Both the position numbers and the translations under genes were made by a program. Below, one piece after another: positions 62,093 through 64,000 of a stretch of 64,000 bases of DNA. The notes under the pieces were generated by a model. It was given only the letters and a program-made list of their open reading frames with translations. It ran no database searches and was not told where the DNA came from. Source of the DNA: Allomuricauda sp. NBRC 101325 (lineage in GTDB: Bacteria; Bacteroidota; Bacteroidia; Flavobacteriales; Flavobacteriaceae); assembly GCF_030268205.1 (NCBI RefSeq), contig NZ_BSQF01000002.1:186001-250000 (forward strand), given 5' to 3'. The number at the start of each line of letters is the position of its first letter. Position 1 is the first letter of the stretch.

Positions 62093-63535
62093 ATGAGAGC
62101 TCTATTTTGCGCCATTTTCCTTATTGTTTTCTTTCAGCTACGGGTTGGCGCACAAAACTCACCAGATTGTAGAACCGCTATTCCCGTTTGTGCCGACGCC
62201 CCAATTATGGGAACCACAGATGGAGGTGGTGATATCGATGATTTTGATCCAGAGGTGATTACCCAAACAGGTTGTTTGGAAAAGGGGAGTGTGAGTTCGG
62301 CAAACATCGAGAACAATTCTGCTTGGTTTGTATTTAGGGCCGGTACCAATGGGCAAATTGGTTTTGATATCGCCGCCCTTCCGGGAACATCGGGCGTAAT
62401 AACCGCAGAATGGGATTTTGCCTTGTATGGTCCTTTTGATGAAGAATCAGGAGCAAATTACTGCACTATTATTGGTGATGGTTCCGCCCAGCCCATTCGT
62501 TGTAACTACGAATACAACGATACAGGTTATACGGGTATAGGTGTGAACCCAGTTGATGGTAGGGTAGGGGCTCCTTTTGTGAAGGCAAGTCAAAACACCT
62601 ACGATGAATGGTTGAATGTGACCGAAGGTGAGATCTACTATTTGTTCATCAACAACTACAACACCAATTTTGATGATGAGCCAGAGTTTTTCGAATTGAC
62701 GTTTACGGGAACTTCTGTGGATGAGGATCAAGATACGGCTTTGGATTGTACCTTAAGGGATGAGTTTTTGGGATTTGATATTGTGGCCTGTGAAGGTGAT
62801 CCCGATATTGTTTTGAGCGCCTTGAATTCGCCAGCAGGTCCAAATTTGAACAATATTACTTGGACTGTGGATTGGGACGATGATGGCACCATTGACCAAG
62901 TATTGGCTTTTGGTCCAACTGAAACTGAATATACCGTTTCGAGCCCAGATTCAGGTCGCTATTTTGTGTCTATTGAAAACAGTCTTGGTCAAATTTATTC
63001 GGATGATGTGCTTATAACATTCTATGGTCCACCAGTCTTGGAGGAGGTTCGCATCATTGATGATTTGGTTTCCAGTGATCAAACAGACCCTTATAATGTT
63101 GAAATTGTTCCTGTCGAGGATGGGTATTATGAATATGCAATCAATGGTGGCGAGTTTCAGGATAGTCCTGTTTTTTACAATGTGCCGCCAGGGGTAAATA
63201 CTGTGGTGATCAATGATAAAAATGGTTGCGGTACTTCGGAGCCGGCGCAGTTTTTGGTTGTGGGCTATCCTAAATTTTTTACGCCCAACGGCGATGGTGT
63301 ATACGATACTTGGAATGTGTTGGGTGTTGAACAACTTACAAATCCCGTAGTGTATATTTTTGACCGTTATGGCAAGTTATTGAAGCAACTTGATACCAAT
63401 TTAGGTTGGGATGGTACTTTCAATGGACGTGACATGCCTTCATCCGATTATTGGTTCCGATTGGATTATGACCAGGATGAGGATGGTGTTATGGTGGCCA
63501 CCCAAGTGCGTAGGCACTTTTCCTTGGTTCGATAA
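62093..63535 (+). CDS. T9SS type B surface protein with gliding-motility C-terminal domain (paralogue 2)
   Basis: 480 residues and collinear with the preceding gene: signal peptide (IFLIVFFQLRVGAQ), module DCRTAIPVCADAPIMG...WFVFRAGTNGQIGFDI...WDFALYGPFD, one Ig-like unit (WTVDWDDDGTIDQVLAF), the pre-CTD unit DGYYEYAINGGEFQDSPVFY and the type B domain KFFTPNGDGVYDTWNVLG, IFDRYGKLLKQ, LGWDGTFNGRDMPSSDYWF, ending RRHFSLVR. It lacks one internal repeat of its paralogue, so the pair arose by tandem duplication followed by repeat gain or loss. Exported by the type IX system; function unknown. Confidence 0.88.
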   Translation: MRALFCAIFLIVFFQLRVGAQNSPDCRTAIPVCADAPIMGTTDGGGDIDDFDPEVITQTGCLEKGSVSSANIENNSAWFVFRAGTNGQIGFDIAALPGTSGVITAEWDFALYGPFDEESGANYCTIIGDGSAQPIRCNYEYNDTGYTGIGVNPVDGRVGAPFVKASQNTYDEWLNVTEGEIYYLFINNYNTNFDDEPEFFELTFTGTSVDEDQDTALDCTLRDEFLGFDIVACEGDPDIVLSALNSPAGPNLNNITWTVDWDDDGTIDQVLAFGPTETEYTVSSPDSGRYFVSIENSLGQIYSDDVLITFYGPPVLEEVRIIDDLVSSDQTDPYNVEIVPVEDGYYEYAINGGEFQDSPVFYNVPPGVNTVVINDKNGCGTSEPAQFLVVGYPKFFTPNGDGVYDTWNVLGVEQLTNPVVYIFDRYGKLLKQLDTNLGWDGTFNGRDMPSSDYWFRLDYDQDEDGVMVATQVRRHFSLVR

Positions 63536-63538
63536 AAA

Positions 63539-63562
63539 AAGGCCAGAATTTCTTCCGGCCTT
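63539..63562. terminator. Bidirectional terminator
   Basis: AAGGCCAGAA and TTCCGGCCTT pair (one mismatch) around TTTC; flanked by A and T runs, between paralogue 2 and the convergent FadL-like gene. Confidence 0.75.
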
Positions 63563-63586
63563 GTTAACTTGAATATTTTTTCTTTT

Positions 63587-64000
63587 TTAGAATTTCATGG
63601 AGTAACCCAAAGAAATATTGGTGTTTACCCTGTTAACCAAACTGGCTAGGTCAAGACCGCCATCAAAGAAATAGGTGTTTACATCTTGCTCCATTCTGGT
63701 GTAGGAAAGGTCAATTCTACTGGCACCAAAATTGTATCCGATACCACCTGAATAGGCATTCAATTCTCCTACGGTACTTCCATCTTCATACGGACTGTCC
63801 TCAAAACGGTACCCAGCTCTTAAACTCACTTGGTCAATTCGATATTCTCCTCCAATTCGATAAGTGTTCACGACGCCCAAAGTGTTCGAGATGTAATTGT
63901 TCTCATCCGCAAAACTAGGGTCTGATGATGGTTTCAACTTCGCTTGGGACATGTCTTGGTAGCTATAATCAAAGCTTATCAAACCAGATTTGCCAAAAAC
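63587..64000 (-). CDS. OmpP1/FadL/TodX-type outer-membrane protein, C-terminal part
   Basis: 138 codons in frame up to the right edge with no start codon of its own (the frame continues VFGKSGLISFDYSYQD from the edge), so this is the C-terminal third of a larger protein. Strands SLRAGYRFEDSPYEDGS, AYSGGIGYNFGASRIDLSYT and the terminal NTNISLGYSMKF match the last barrel strands of FadL/OmpP1 transporters for hydrophobic compounds such as fatty acids or aromatic hydrocarbons. A relation to the aromatic island at the other end is not indicated. Confidence 0.8.
   Translation of the reverse strand, partial: VFGKSGLISFDYSYQDMSQAKLKPSSDPSFADENNYISNTLGVVNTYRIGGEYRIDQVSLRAGYRFEDSPYEDGSTVGELNAYSGGIGYNFGASRIDLSYTRMEQDVNTYFFDGGLDLASLVNRVNTNISLGYSMKF

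Noticed and set aside
1..64000. Prophage, insertion sequence, toxin-antitoxin or CRISPR-Cas system
   Set aside because: No integrase, transposase, phage structural gene, Cas protein or regular repeat array could be found on either strand.

Overview
The window is chromosomal DNA of a Bacteroidota, most likely a marine Flavobacteriaceae (Muricauda/Allomuricauda/Maribacter-like; genus is inference). Supporting signs: promoters of the TTG-N19/20-TAnnTTTG type, weak or absent Shine-Dalgarno sequences, fused SecDF, two type IX secretion type B (gliding-motility CTD) proteins, a tmRNA tag ending GESNYALAA, KdsA, many SusC/TonB-type outer-membrane proteins and moderate A+T content. It reads as ordinary chromosome with metabolic islands: no phage, insertion sequence, CRISPR array, rRNA or tRNA gene was seen.

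Region 1 (1-9.9 kb) is an aromatic-acid catabolic island. The 3' part of a PcaF-type thiolase runs in from the left and meets a convergent AraC/PobR-like regulator. Divergent from the regulator is a tight seven-gene operon: vanillate O-demethylase (vanA, vanB), a short-chain dehydrogenase, a crotonase, a feruloyl-CoA synthase, an aromatic-acid MFS importer and an amidohydrolase. Together they can import ferulate or p-coumarate, make the CoA thioester, hydrate and oxidise the side chain, remove the two-carbon unit and demethylate vanillate to protocatechuate. There is a dehydrogenase but no vanillin dehydrogenase in the operon, which favours an aldehyde-free route ending in a beta-keto thioester cleavage by the amidohydrolase.

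Region 2 (9.95-17.8 kb) holds the tmRNA gene, a saccharopine/alanine-dehydrogenase-like oxidoreductase, a PHP phosphoesterase, small membrane proteins and a membrane protein-wHTH-creD cluster with two matching palindromic operators. Region 3 (17.8-23.3 kb) is an iron-uptake operon: TonB receptor, DUF4198, DUF3325, DUF3649-like and PepSY proteins behind a promoter bracketed by two copies of a candidate iron operator. Region 4 (23.4-32.7 kb) has kdsA, a tandem pair of secreted barrel-like paralogues, typA, polyphosphate glucokinase, a pirin-like/intradiol dioxygenase lipoprotein pair, a LytS/LytR-type two-component system and ftsE.

Region 5 (32.8-43 kb) contains a giant TPR protein coupled to a plug-less TonB-receptor-like barrel, an OmpA-type protein, an amidohydrolase lipoprotein, a DUF2911 protein and asnB. 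Region 6 (43-54.8 kb) is housekeeping: gyrB (with a striking palindrome/DnaA-box-like leader), mdh, secDF, a degenerate-twin ABC protein, GNAT, DUF192, lgt and yidD. Region 7 (54.8-64 kb) has an AraC-controlled aldehyde dehydrogenase/DUF779 cassette, folE-cysS, two tandem T9SS type B surface proteins and the C-terminal part of a FadL/OmpP1-type outer-membrane protein that runs off the right edge. Degenerate palindromic REP-like elements (AGATTCTTCA...GTTCAGAATGAC type) recur in three intergenic spaces.
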